The notes under the pieces: generated by a model
Seen by the model: the letters and a program-made list of their open reading frames with translations, nothing else
Told to the model about the DNA's origin: nothing
Database searches by the model: none
Position numbers and translations under genes: made by a program
In this document: piece after piece, positions 1-14,400 of the stretch
Layout: each line of letters begins with the position of its first letter
Position numbering within the stretch: position 1 is the first letter of the stretch
From: Colius striatus
Taxonomy: Eukaryota; Chordata; Aves; Coliiformes; Coliidae
Assembly: GCF_028858725.1 (NCBI RefSeq)
Contig: NC_084767.1
Coordinates: forward strand, 6,251,501 to 6,315,500
Length of the DNA: 64,000 nt
Reading direction: 5' to 3'

Positions 1-3000
1 TTGGACATTAGAGCCCTTTCCCCTATGTCAGTCCAAAAGAACTTGTCAAGAAAACTCTCTGTAATGGCTTACCACTAGAAAATGTTACATTTACATGGTT
101 ACTACCATTTTGACTACTTAACTTCCCAATTCCCAAATACCTGCATTGTACTTCTGTTCAAGATGGACTTTCTAGATGAGCAGGCTTGTTTTTCCTACTT
201 CAGCCCATTCAGACAAGTCTACAATATTGAATTCTCATGAAAAGGTAGAAAAAGCTGGCATGCTTAAGTCATGCCTACTGCAATTCAAAAAAATTTCCAG
301 CAACAGTAGAGAAGGTTGGCAGCCTTTTGTAGGTTAATTCAAGAAAGACTACTATTCCTGGTCCTCTGCAGTCTGATGCTTCCACTCACAATCCCCATAG
401 GCTAATAAACCATCTAGAATAGAGGCCCACTGCACCTGAGTTACTACAAGGCAAAGAATTCAAAACTCACATCCACAGGAAGACATTCAAGCAAATATCA
501 GGACACTCAACTGAGAGGAAGAACTCAGGGTTTAAATGCATTTTCAGTTGTTTAGTTAGTGGAAACACCTATTCATTAAAGAAGAAACAGTCCAGACAGC
601 AGGCACTGAAACAAGGGCTTTCTACTTCAAGCAGCTGGATTTTTTTCATGTGAATTCATTAGTGTAACTGAATATAGTACCCCTGCCCAAGGCCAAATTT
701 CCTGTAACTTTTTCTTCTACTTATTCAAAATGTAGAGAGATGATTTTGTCTTTCAGCACAATCACAATGAATCAGGGGCCTGTCTGTATGTAAAATCAGT
801 GGAATTACTCTGAACTGCCATATCTACAACAGAACATATTTGAAATGCAAAATGCATCTCTCAGAAAGGGTTGCCTTTTGTCCCACGTAGTTAAATTTTT
901 ATCACTTGGAAGCTAACAAAGGAATCCCACTGTCAGTATTTAAGGAATAAAAATTGATAGCATTTAACCTTGACAGAGACATGCAAAAAGCAGCTCAAGA
1001 TAGACAAAAATAGCACAATCCCCTTGTTCTTGAAATCTGGAGACATGGGAAGACCTCATGTTCTAAATGCTTTATCTAGCCAGTGGTAACTTACATTAAA
1101 TATGATCTACAAATTCTACATTCAGTTGCATCCTGAATGTTAACTGTCTTTTTGTATTTAAAACAGAAATGTTAGTTTTGATTGGCAAGTAAATACATAC
1201 TTATTTGCAAAACTCATATAAAAAGGACATATGCAGTTGATGTGATCCCAACTCTGGGAGAATCTTTGCACTGATTAGCTAAAATACTTAGCCAGACAAT
1301 TTGCATGTAAAGATCTTCATAGGCAAAACCTATAAAGCAAGAGCACTGCTACTTCACCATCTGGCCTTCTCAGAGATAAGACTATAACTGTAAATATGCC
1401 CACTCTATCACTAGTCCTAGAAGGCTTATGTTATATTAGCCATTATATGTCTATCATACATAGTGCTGTTGTCAAGAAAAAGGACAAGAATCCCTGTTGA
1501 AGCATTCTAAGAGTAAGTACAATATCGCACAAAGGTTGCTTCTGTCTTCAATCTTTTTGTCAACCCACAATATGCCCGCAGTTTTAATGTGATTATGCAC
1601 ATTCATTTGTTTTTGTAATACCTATAGTACCAAATTTTTCAGTATTAGTCACTCAAGACACTCAACTATTTCTGAAGTTCTTAACTCCAAAGACAAATGG
1701 GATGCTATCTTCCATTACTTGAAGAGGCATTTGAAGAACTACCTCATGGATGAACATACTCCTTTGAAATGAAAGGACTAAAACTTGTTTACCCAATTCA
1801 TCCCAATACTAGCAGAAACATATTGCATTCACCACTAAAAGCCTACAAAGAATCTAGAATTCTTCAAGAGAAATAAAAGAATTTTTACCATACAAGATTG
1901 TACTTCAACATGGTTGAATACTAAAGGCTCTATTGTAAACCTTGCAAGAGGACTACACAGAGGATGAAGATAAAAAAGGGAGGGAGGAATAATAAGGATT
2001 TAGTCATGGTGAACTGACAGATTTCAGAGTCACTAAGAAGCACAAATAGGACCATTGGAACAGCTTAAACTTGTAACAAGTTTGTAGAGCACAACATAAA
2101 AATCTTTCATTCTACTACATGGCTCATCTATAAAGATTTTATGTGATTTTCAATAGAGAAGTTATGAAATAAAGCAGCCTGTAGCAGAAGCTAACAAAGT
2201 ACACTTTGTGTTCATTCCCACACTTTAGCACCAAGACACTGTCCATAAAACATATTGAAAATATATTTATCTTTTCTTCTATGTCAGGATCCAAATTACT
2301 TAAATATTTATAGGTTAAGGCTTTCTAGAAACAAAAAAAGCAATAATTATTAATTCAGTTATACAAACCACCCTTTAAATTACTGACAACCATCCCCTGG
2401 TCTGCCCAAGCAAGCAATCACTTTGAAAAATCACCACCAAACAATGAAACCAAAATCTCTACTGATTAAAGTTTTGCAACACTGTAGCCCTCCCAAAAGT
2501 GCAATTCAATTAACAAATCATTTATATTGACCTTAAAAAAATAACAAAAAGAATTCTATCATGCTTCTAGATAAATGGAATGTAGATACACATCATAAAT
2601 ATAAGTACTATATTATTGCTTCTAAACTGGCTTATAAAAGTAGATACTCACTATATTCCTGCATAAATGCTCTAGAGAAATCACTTCATACTGTGGCCAC
2701 ATCTACTCTAGCAAAATCAACATAAAACCTTAAATCCCTATGTGGTATACCAGTAGGAATACTCACTTTGATCCCCAAGGGTAAACATTTTGCTTGAACA
2801 TGGAAGCTCTTATTTGTTTTCACATACCTTAAAGCTAAGAAAGGAAAATGCCTGAATTACAGACATGAAGTGACGAAAAAGGGAAAGCCCCGCTAATGTA
2901 ACATACTCCAGTTCTAACAGAAAGGTCTTCTGGGTGTTATCCCAGGCAATAATTGAAGGAAGAGATGAAACAGGGCTTTCAGGAAAAGAAAGTTCTCTCT

Positions 3001-3019
3001 TCTAAAATATACACCACCT

Positions 3020-3085
3020 GCTCTCCATTCACAGGAGTCTCTGTGGACACCCGCTCTGCATTCACAGGAGTCTCTGTGGACACTT
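3020..3085. repeat. 33-nt tandem duplication (2 copies)
   Basis: Two adjacent 33-nt units, 3020-3052 and 3053-3085, share the core ttcacaggagtctctgtgga and differ at only two or three bases. The unit is a multiple of three, so a minus-strand open frame crossing it shows an 11-residue repeat, but nothing else suggests that frame is coding. It is most likely a small replication-slippage duplication in the intron. Confidence 0.85.
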
Positions 3086-6000
3086 CATTATGAGTCAACA
3101 GCAAACAAGTACAATAACTGGGGAGAGCCCAATTCAAACTGTCCACTAAGAAATGTAATTTTGTGTGAAGAAGCGTGTCTATCCATAACACAGGGGAAAT
3201 AATAAAACCAATGGACTCTAGCAGCAGGAAATATTTAGGATTAGGGAAGCAACACCTTCCCAATATTTCTAATATTTTGTTTTCAATGAACTTGTAGTCC
3301 TGTCTCATTCTCTCTATCATTCATGTGCAGCAACATGTACAGATAGAATGGATCACTGAAAGAAGATATTGCTGACAGGAATAATTTTCCTTACCTCTCC
3401 TGTATCAGTGTATACAGAATACTTCTTCCTGGTTCATGATTTTCTCTTTCAGTTCTTCCTTACCAGGACTTTTCTCCTGAGTTTTCCCGATTTGGAACAC
3501 GCCCACCTATTTCCTTACCATTTAATACCCATTTCTTTTTATCACAAGCCATCTCTTCACTTCTCACACATAAAGATAATTGGTACTGCTTGAGAGGTAG
3601 CCACACAACTCCTGTTGTTCTCATAATCTAAACCTGTGTCTCTTGAGCTTTGTTAATGTCCCCTACTGAAAATACCTCAAGGAAACATGAGAGATTTGAA
3701 GGAAACCAGTAGTGGGTCTCTTATCAATTGCAACTGAAAGCCAGTGGCCTATCAGCAAATTACAGCTGTGCCTGTACTATTTTAGAACTGAAAATATTCT
3801 GATCTAAAGTATTATACTTAGTATTTCATACAACTCCAGTATACCCTGAATAGAGAAGTAAACCATAATATTTTTTAAAGCTCCTTTTTATTTTTAGAGC
3901 TTAGAAATTATTAGGTCCTGTTGTGTAAAACTCTGAATATATGAATAAGTAAACCTTTCCTTGGTAGATAACAGCTCCCTTGTTTCTCCAACTCCCACTT
4001 GATTGAAGGATTATGCACTTAATCAATCCTAATGGCTTCCACTAAGACAAACCAATCTATTCTGTCTATTTAACTCCATGGACATAGGCTGAGTTCACAT
4101 GCCAAAAATCTTCACAATGATAAGCAAGCAAACACTTCAAATAAACTGTTCAGATTCTTCTTTGCAGATATCCAATGGCCTACTGCATGAATAATTATAG
4201 TTAATATACAACCATTACCTCAAAAAAGTGTTTATTTTGAGGGTAAAATAAAATCAAAACACATAAAATATTTCTCTCTCTTTTCAAGACATCCTGTAGT
4301 AGAATCACAGATTAGCCATAGGCCAAGGAAAGAGAATGAAAGAAAATGTTGACCTATTTAATAGGGAATAAGCTAAGACATTGAAAACCACCACGTGATG
4401 AGCATTATCTATAGAAATCCTCATGTCTTATTTAGATAGATCAAATGCACAGCACAGGTAGAACCTTCAGTGGTATCTAGGGAAGGAAATGTACTTATGT
4501 ACTTAATGAACCTGTGCTAACTTTTTAAAACAGTTTATGAGGGAACTGTTGGGAGGAAAAGAGAGAAAATAAGAACAGAGAACAGTCTCAGTTGCTGTGT
4601 TGTCAAGGGGTCTATTCCAATAATTAACTAAGATCAAATTGTGGAAACGTGACACTGCAGCTGGCAGTGGTAATTTTAAAAAAAGACTGCTAGGCTCTCT
4701 GGAAACATTTTTTAAATGAGTGGTTAAGAAGAGGGATGCTAAGAAGAAAATTCAACTACAGTAAGAAACACCTGGAAACATTGCATTAGACTCACTGCAA
4801 TACAGCTAATCTTACATAAGATCAAATTAATTAGTCCAAGAAAATCATTTTAATAGCTTTCACATATCTCCATGTTTGTTTTCCATTGAGAAACCATAAG
4901 ACAAACTTGAAGAAAATCTACAGTGTAACTAGCATAAAGCATACACTCAACAATACTGCAGTGCCTGGTCCACAAAGGTGAGTGGAATTAGCCAGAGTCA
5001 TTACTGTACTGCATAAAATCATTACCTGATATACTTTTTTTTTCTCTACAAAATTTAAAAAAAAGATTCTAAATAATCATAACACTTGTCAACAACCACA
5101 TATGCCTGAAGCTCTCACTTCTTGTGTGCATTCAGTGCATTCCCCAGAGCTGGACTGAATTCTATTCACAAGCACCAGAACTTAGAAAGCTTTCTTGAAA
5201 ACTAAGATATATGCCACTCAAGTCTCTGACTACAAAAGGTTAAAGAGCTTCCAGGCTCAATTACCTTGCATACAATAAATATTTGGAAGGCAGGTGTAAA
5301 ACTTGCTACATTATGAGTTTGTTATGATGTGAAGTATTTATCATCTTTCCATGAGACTTTGAAGTTAATAATAATATTTGTGAACATCTTAACCACCCAT
5401 TTACTTTGTACACAGCAACTCGAAATTCTGTTCAAAATAAGAACCTTATCATGTCCTGTATGACACTGCAGACAAGCCTTTTGTCTGTAGAACAGTATAA
5501 ATGCACATGGTGGATGGAATGCACCAAGACTGGAGGAGAAATATAAGGACGATAATTTTCAAGTCAACATTGGAATTAACAGAAATAGTCAAGCTAAATT
5601 ACTACGATTATTTATCCTTCCTCCCAAGGCAAAAGTTTGATTCCATTAATGTTAATACATGACCCCAGGCAATGATTAGCCTTTATCTTGTCAGTGGTGT
5701 TTGCCATGACTACAGGCAAAGCAACAACAAGCCCATGGCTCAAAAAAATAGGTTCATAAACCCAAAATCTTCTTCCTGTGTTTCTCACTAACTCAGAGGG
5801 ATTTTCATCAGCTAGCATTCAATGGTATTCCTCCTGGTTTATACCTCAGTTTCTGAGGACTTTACAAGAAGAAAGCCAAGGCATTGTATATTCAGTATTT
5901 TGTTGTCTGCTTGCATGTCCTCTCATTTATTTCAGGCCTATCAGGGTACATTAGTACTTGTTATGCTATACAGATCATTGTAAAGTGAACTGTAACATTA

Positions 6001-7439
6001 GATTTTGCAATTAAGCAGATTAAGGAAATAATCTTGGTTTGTGTCACTTCACAGATAGGCAATCATCTTTAACTGGAGACTAGATTTCTAGAAATCATTG
6101 AAAGAAACAAAGAAAAGAAGCTTCACAGGGATCAATCTTTCCTTTTCACAGGAGAAAAAAAAAGAAGCCAAAAATATTTAGCACTACCTTCCAGTTTTGA
6201 AGAGATGCAAGGATATTACAGTGACCTAGTAGGTTGCAGTTCCATCGAGTAAACCCCCATCCTTCCCACACTGCTCATGACTATCTAAGAACTAACTCTG
6301 AATGTCCATATCTTTCCTATCCATATGTTTTTTCATGAAAAGCAAGTGGTTTAAAATACAATGCAATTTTCTTTCCTTGCATTTAAAGCTCCTGAAGGTA
6401 AAACACTAAGTTACAAATTTAGCAAAACAAAATTTGAAAGCCCATTTCAGCCACTTAAAATTATGTCACAAATAACATTGCTCAAGGAGAAATTGTTCCA
6501 TTTTCCTGGTATCTTGGAAGAGAGTAGCATCAAGCTTGTTGTCACCAAGCCCTCCCAGTCTCACAGTACAACCACAAGTAACGTCATCCTCAAATTAGGC
6601 CAAATTACATTAAAAAGACCTCCTGTACATCAAGCAATGCATCCAGTTTGAAAACAAATGCTTGCCAATTTATTCAGCGTATCCTCTGAGAACCTCAACA
6701 TTCCACTGAGGCATTAAACAATATTTTCCTAGTAGAATGATGCTAACTCAACTGATGCATTTGAATATTTTGAAAGTTATCATTACAGTAATATCCATAA
6801 AACCACATTTGTATTTAGAAAGATATTTCCTTATAACTTCTTCAAGAACAGAAAGTTTGTTTCAAACAATAAACTTCTATCATTAGTAACAAATATTTCA
6901 CAGACACACATTTATTTTGTATCAGTTGCTTCAGTGCCTTTTTTTATCCTTCTTGTATAAAGTCCTAGGAGTATTAGGCCACAATCTGTGTCCTTAACCA
7001 AGTAAGATGTGAGCTAAAAACTTTAAAACTCAACTCCAAATATTTCCAAATAAGAAAAAGTAAACGTTAGAAAAGTTTAGTCTAAACCAAAACCAGCATT
7101 TTCCAGGGTATAATCTGAGACTTCTCCAATTTTCTCCACACTTCATTAGTCTCCCAGATAATAAAAGTAAAATATAGAAAGTTTTGAAATATTATGCCAT
7201 GAACAAGTTCAGCATCTGAGCACACTCAGTTCAAGCCATTTAGAGAAGTGACACAGACATCTTGAAAAAACTAAAATTGCAAAATCATCAACTCCATCAT
7301 GTTCAAAATAGAGTCAGGCTACAAAAAAAAAAAGACTCAGCTTCGGCACACAGCAGTAAAAACCGCTTTTTCTTCTTCCTAACAGAAAGTGCAGAGCTGA
7401 GACAAACCGGCAAATTACTTCAACATCACCGCAAAAATT

Positions 7440-8981
<1,542 letters not shown>

Positions 8982-9073
8982 CTCCAAAATCTGGCCTCAA
9001 GCGAATGTCATAGCCCTTCAGCAGTCTATCCACCGTCTCTTTTACCAGGGACATATTACTAGGGTCATTGACA
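8982..9073 (-). CDS. GABRB2: GABRB2 coding exon 2 (92 nt), mature N-terminal helix
   Basis: On the minus strand the exon follows the acceptor tttcctcag and ends at TTTGGAG|gtaatt. It completes S26 and encodes residues 27-56 before a split Gly: [20 protein letters not shown], then [10 protein letters not shown]. This is the N-terminal alpha-helix and the start of beta-strand 1. N-M-S at residues 32-34 is a potential N-glycosylation site. The S-N-M-S-L and V-D-R-L-L combination is the beta-2 version; mammalian beta-3 has G-N-M-S-F and V-D-K-L-L. The length of 92 nt matches the family. Confidence 0.97.
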
Positions 9074-9202
9074 CTGAGGAAAGAGAAAAAAAGAATGACA
9101 CTATATTATTCTTCATATCTCAGACCCAAGCTGTACATTCCTCTCAGCAGCAGCATGCAGTGCAATCCAAAGTAAAGCAAAAGAGATACCTTCCTCACTT
9201 AC
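9074..9202 (-). other. GABRB2: GABRB2 intron 1 (129 nt)
   Basis: This short intron has a strong donor (CAGAG|gtaagtg on the minus strand) and a pyrimidine-rich acceptor (tttttctctttcctcag). The phase is 2 (AG|T, Ser26), the same phase as the signal-peptide intron of GABRA6 in this window, consistent with their common ancestry. Confidence 0.9.
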
Positions 9203-9279
9203 CTCTGTGCACACACCACGGCTATTATTAAAGGGAATGACCAAATCCCCAAGTAACCCTTTTTCCGGACTCTCAGCAT
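9203..9279 (-). CDS. GABRB2: GABRB2 coding exon 1: start codon and signal peptide
   Basis: Seventy-seven coding bases give 25 codons plus [27 protein letters not shown], then Ser across the splice. This is a signal peptide with a basic n-region (R3, R5, K6, K7), a hydrophobic core at about 12-23, and likely cleavage after A24 so that the mature chain starts Q-S-V-N-D-P, as in mammalian beta-2. The sequence is close to human beta-2 and unlike beta-3. The start is fixed by an in-frame TAA eight codons upstream (9303-9301); the -3 base is G. The exon is too short to show up as a long open frame. It continues upstream as 5' UTR of unknown extent. Confidence 0.93.
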
Positions 9280-9430
9280 CCCTTTAGCTTTTGATATGAT
9301 TTAAGGTTTCAGTGAAGAGGAGATCCAACTTATTCTGGCCAGTGCAGTAATTCTAATGTGAAGCGCATGCGCACGGCGTACCACAACATCAAAAGGAGCA
9401 GTGGTTGCTGCTGGAGATGGAGCAAATTTC
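9280..9430 (-). promoter_or_regulatory. GABRB2: GABRB2 5' UTR / proximal promoter
   Basis: This is the sequence directly upstream of the GABRB2 start codon. It holds an in-frame stop (9303-9301) and the NRF1-like palindrome at 9363-9372. No TATA box was seen. A T-run followed by gacaag on the minus strand (AG at 9432-9431) could serve as an acceptor if an upstream non-coding exon exists. Whether transcription starts here or further upstream cannot be decided from sequence alone. Confidence 0.5.
9363..9372. promoter_or_regulatory. NRF1-type palindromic site GCGCATGCGC
   Basis: This is a perfect 10-bp palindrome GCGCATGCGC flanked by A on both sides, the core NRF1 (nuclear respiratory factor 1) consensus. 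It lies 84-93 nt upstream of the GABRB2 start codon in CpG-containing, TATA-less sequence, where NRF1 sites are typically functional and close to transcription starts. Binding is inferred from the motif only. Confidence 0.65.
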
Positions 9431-9599
9431 CTTGTCAAAAAAAAAAAAAAGGAATTAAAGGGGAAGAAGGAAATGCATTATGGTTTTTTTATTCTTTTTT
9501 TTTTTTTAAAGAGAGTCATCCACAGGAGGATCGAATATATTTTTGTTGTCCTATTTGTTAGGATAGAATATAAATCCCAGTAAGGAGAGAAGTTTTAGG

Positions 9600-11410
9600 A
9601 GTTGCAGGGTACAGCGGCTTAGCAACCCAGTTAAAAGGGGGGAGGGGGGGGGCGGAGGCAGGACGGACTCGGATTAGACAGAGGGAGAATAGGTTAAAAA
9701 GGGGAATGGACAACGTACGTGCGGTGCCAGAGGCAGGTGCGGGGGGAAGGGGGCAGCTTAACTTTTTGGTCCCTGGAAAGAAGCGCCTGAAGGGAGGCGA
9801 GGTGCGGGCAAAGGAACCAGCGCTTGCCACGGGGGCGGACGGTGGGGGAGGAGAAGAGATCGGCGCCTCCAGTATTTCTCACGGAGGAGAAAAAAAAAGA
9901 AAAAGAAAAAATATGATGACGAACACTTTCTTGAAAGAGGATTAGGCTGGTTTCTTCCTTACTGTGCTGCCGGGAGCTGTTCCAGGGGCAGATTCACTGG
10001 GGACTAAGGGGGTTGCCGCCGCCGGCCCCCACCACGGGTCACTTGCTGGTGTTGAGAGGCGAATGTGAAGCCCCCGCGGCGCCGCTTCCAACCCCCCCCC
10101 CCCCAGCGCTTTTCCCGTATATCGACCAGGGATGCAAGTTCCTCAGGTAGAGCTAAGCCTCACCACAGGGAACGGGAGGAAGGGGAAGAAAAACACCCTC
10201 TTGAAAGGCAGTCGAAAGGGACCGTCCAGACTCGGTGCAGGTCCGTAAGCCCACTTACCTTCGTGGGCAGAACACCCTAGGCTCTTCACATGTAGCGTGT
10301 GATCCAATTAATGCTCCCGAAGAAACCAGAGACGAGCGGAAAGCTGATGTGGGGATGCTTTGAGTGACATTTAAATCCTGAGCAGGAGAAAAAAAAAGAA
10401 AAAGAAAAAAAAAAGAAAAAAAAAAAGAGAGAAAACCCCAAAATCTCGAAAAACAACAAACACCGGAGTTAAATTATTCCTCGCAAATCTGCTTTGTGGT
10501 CGTAGCTTCTTTTACACCACCTCCTCCTCACGCACATACCCACTCGGCCTCGCGGATCTGTGCTGCTTCACCGAGCGGATCTGGGCGTGCACACGTCCTC
10601 GGCCGGCCCGGGATGCGCGGGGAAAAGGGATTGGGAACACTTGGGGCGTCAATTAACAAAAGAAAGATTTAACTCGCTGAGGGAGGGTGGAGGAGAATAA
10701 GAAGAAGAAGAAAAAAAAAAATCCTAAACCCGTGTGGTGGGAGGGAGGGACATGGGTGAGGGTGTTGCACAGAGAGCGAGGCGGGGGGAAAGCTCGTTCG
10801 CTCCCCGTCAAAGCTCGGTCCCGCACGCAGGAGGCTGAGGCGCTCCGGAGCTCCCAGCCCTGCCCCGCCGCCCCCGGCCCGGCTCGCTGCCGCCTGCACT
10901 TTGCGGAAAGCGGAGGCAGCCGCCTCTCACTGCCGGGGGGGCTCCGGGTGTGCACGGCCCCGAGCCCGCGTACAGGCGGCACCCTGGCCTGGGAGAAGGA
11001 GCTGGAGGGGTGCGGGGCCAGAGGGCAGCTGCCCGGAGAGGCAGAGGCAGCTCCCCCGGAAGGGCCGCGGTGCGGGTGGACAGGGAGGCGGTGGGATGAG
11101 GCTTCACCTGGGGGAGCGGCGGGTTGGAAGCGGGGTGCCGATGCCCCCGAGAGATGGCAGGGCTACTAAAATGATAAACAGCAAAACCGTGAAACAGCCG
11201 GCAGCCCCGACAAGCAGGCAGCCATTTAATACGGACCTTAGCCAGAGCGCTGGAGAGCGGGGAACCCCCGCATCCACCTGCCGCTGAAGCGGGGCCAGCG
11301 CCCCCCGCCCCCGTCCAGCAACGCCCGCGCCGCCGCCTCCAGCCTGCCCCACGGACCGCACGGAGCCCACTGCTCGGGGGCGAACACCGCGTACCCACCT
11401 CCTCCCCCGT
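9600..11410. promoter_or_regulatory. Upstream CpG-rich region of GABRB2
   Basis: GC content is raised from about 9600 and is strongest at about 10540-11410, with many CpG pairs. Long G-runs occur at 9637-9652 and an A/G-rich tract at 10384-10435. It probably belongs to the GABRB2 promoter and may hold a non-coding first exon: a strong minus-strand donor, GAAG|GTAAGT, sits at 10259/10258, and a weaker CAG|GTGAAG at 11108/11107. I found no protein here that looks real; the overlapping open frames reflect low stop-codon density. Confidence 0.6.
10384..10435. repeat. A/G-rich low-complexity tract
   Basis: This is a purine-only stretch of A-runs broken by single G residues, on the plus strand. 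It is a low-complexity tract of the kind found near promoters and is likely variable between individuals. Confidence 0.85.
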
Positions 11411-14400
11411 ACTGTCAAAGCCTTACAACATCACATTATGCCTTTGAGATCAAGTGACTAGCTTCCTGGGTTTTTTGCTTCCAGGAAGACAAAACAGATC
11501 GTTTTAGAGGGATGGGGGTTGCTAATCCCTTCCAAGACATATTTTCAAAACCTTCTCCGATTTGTAACAACTGGAATTACACAGAGGAAGAAAATGCACT
11601 TTTCTAGGGGAACACAGACAAGATTTTGTTTGCGATAAATATAAAATGTCTCACTTGTGTATTCAAAAGGAAAAAAGAACCCGAGCCAAATCAACTGGGT
11701 TAAAGAACGTTTAAGCATCTGTTAAAATTACCAGCACTCTCCACCCATTTTTCAGCTTTCTGTGCCACGGCTGGTGTTACAGAGTCACTCTTGCTGTTCA
11801 CCAGCGGAGGTTTCTGTTCTCACACAGCTAGTCTGCTTCATTGCCAAACCTCTTGAAATATAGCCCTGAAAGGAAGATGGTGGATACTCAGTGTAGTGAA
11901 TTCTTTATACTTTAGATGTATGACACTTGTTTTTTCTTTCTATAAGAATATGAGATCTCGAGGTAAAAACACTTTAATCCTGCGCTGTGAAACTCACCTA
12001 CAAGTCCTAATTCAGAACTACACTTGACACACCTAATTTAAAAGTATTTCTGAGTCTCTGCTATTCATTACCATCACACCAAACAAATGTTTGATTTACT
12101 GTGCCTGGCTGTGAATCAGGTATCAATAAGAATCTGAAGTCTGGTAGCATTTAGTGCTGGACAGACAAGAATTTTTTATTTACATAGCAATGTAAGATCA
12201 GAGGCAAAAAGTCCTGTATTTCCATGAGGATTGTACCTAAAGAATTCAAGAATTCAATATATCTAGCATTTATTCTCTGATCTGGTACATGCACTAATAA
12301 TCAAGGAACACTCATCCTAGGCCCACTGGGTACCAGAGTGCCTCTGGGCCAGGTGTTGTGAAGCCTGTGCTTAGTCTGGCTGTTCCAGCAAAAAGGAATG
12401 GAACCTACCTAAAACATATTCAATACATATGCTATCATAGTGTGTCATGCCAGGTAATTTAACGTATGTCCTTGGGTTTTAGAATTGTAATGGCTCTGTT
12501 AAGCAGTACTTGGGATGATGTACATAACTCATCATTTCTGCAAGCTGTAAATGCACCACTGTCTAAATGGGTAGAGAAGTAGTGGGTATCTAAAGTTGTT
12601 ACTGGTATAGACCAGTAACACTTGCCTACTACCATGCCAGGCTCTGTGTGCCCCAACAAGTCTATGTCTTAGGGGTAGCTTCATTATAGATTGACACAGT
12701 ATAAAGTCATACAATATTTTGGGGTTTTTTGCAAACAATTTGATGTTTTGCTATGCACCAGTACCACTTTCTCTGACCACAGGGTTCTGGTCTATCTCTG
12801 GCATTCAAAATTTCTCAGCACCTTCAAAATGTCCCATTTATTTTAAGAAACTTGTCAAAGAAATTGTTCTCCTCTTTCTCACTTGTGTCTGTATGTTTGA
12901 TTGAAAAGGCGAGCGAAATAACTGGTGTTAACAACAGCATAAGCAAGATGCAGAACTGTTCTTGTAACATGTTTAAGAATTGCTAAGATATTGTGTCTTA
13001 CAATGGGAAAACAACCTGGTTTCCAGCTGGGGATGTGATACTTATAGCTCTAAAAATATCTCAATTAGATTACAAGTACTGTAATCTTGCAGAGAAGCCA
13101 GCAAAGATAATCATATTTTAAATCCCAATTGAAGATTATTTTGATTCTCAACCTTCAAGTTGAGGAGTGCAAAAGAATATCCCACAACATTTAAATAATG
13201 GCCAAAAATCCTTGCTGAGCAGTATGTGACACTATGCAAGAAGTGGGCTATAAGCAACATCATACTTGCCTGTCTTGTCAACCCTTGACTATAGCAGTAT
13301 ATTCTTTTCACCACAAGCAATGTCTCAGGCCACATACCAAGAGCTGCTCTAAAGTGGTTTTCAAATGGTTTGCTTTTTGCCTATAGATTATGTAAAATAA
13401 ACTTTCAGGTGGAGTAAGATTTTCAAGATAGGTTCTCAAGTGATCCAGCCACTCAAGTCAATAGAGTCATAAGAGATGCTGATTTATGATAGTCCAAGAA
13501 CAGTAGACCTTCATCACAAGTAATGTGAGTAACAAGGGAAAAACCTCACTACAACAAAAATCTTTTCAAGGTACCTCAAGAGGCTGGTTCTATGCACTTC
13601 CATGAAATTGATGTTTCCTGAGTGTTTGAGCATTTGGGTAAGATGCTGTTGTTTCAGAAACATTCAGATGAAAGCTGTTGCCATGTATCAGATAAGATTT
13701 TATTATCCAGTTTAGAGGTCTGTTAGTAACAATTCATTTTGAGGCATGATTGCCATTTCCAACTCCTGCAAAGCTATGAATGAAAATAAACCAAAACATA
13801 ATCAGTTTAGAAGTTTCCTGAACAAAGTTTCAATATACTGTATTGCAGTTTCAGCTGCCATGTTAGGCCTTCAGATCTACTGTGTCACAGTCCATGCACC
13901 ACAGACCATCCCACTAGCAGACTGTCAGCATAAAGATCCCTGTTACATCACATAAACAGAAAAAAAATATTCATGATGGTGTACCTTGATTCTGCTTTTC
14001 ATGGGCATAGTGATGATCTTCTGGGATTTACAGGTCCTTATTAGCTTCAATGACTGCATATCTAAAAAATTCCAAGGTGTTAAAGCTATCAACAAAAGCA
14101 GTGGTATATGACCTGACAATTATACTGCTCTTGGCCCTTAAAACATATGAAACAATCAGTATTGTACAGAAACTGAGTTGGAGAAGTTGCTTGGGAAACA
14201 AGTATCACTTGATATGGCATAGATTTCACTTAATTGCAAAAGAACAAATGGGAAGGGCAAGTAGTAGTCTTTAATTGGCTTGCATTCTTATGTAGGACTT
14301 GATTTGCTGGAAAGCATATTTGTTCATGCTGTGATATAGATGTATGGCACCTCCACAGGGTTACAAATACTATAGATAAGAACCTCCCCAGGTCACTATC

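Noticed and set aside
2979..3320. 113-codon minus-strand open frame with an internal 11-residue repeat
   Set aside because: The repeat comes from the tandem 33-nt duplication. There is no family similarity and it lies inside the GABRB2 intron.
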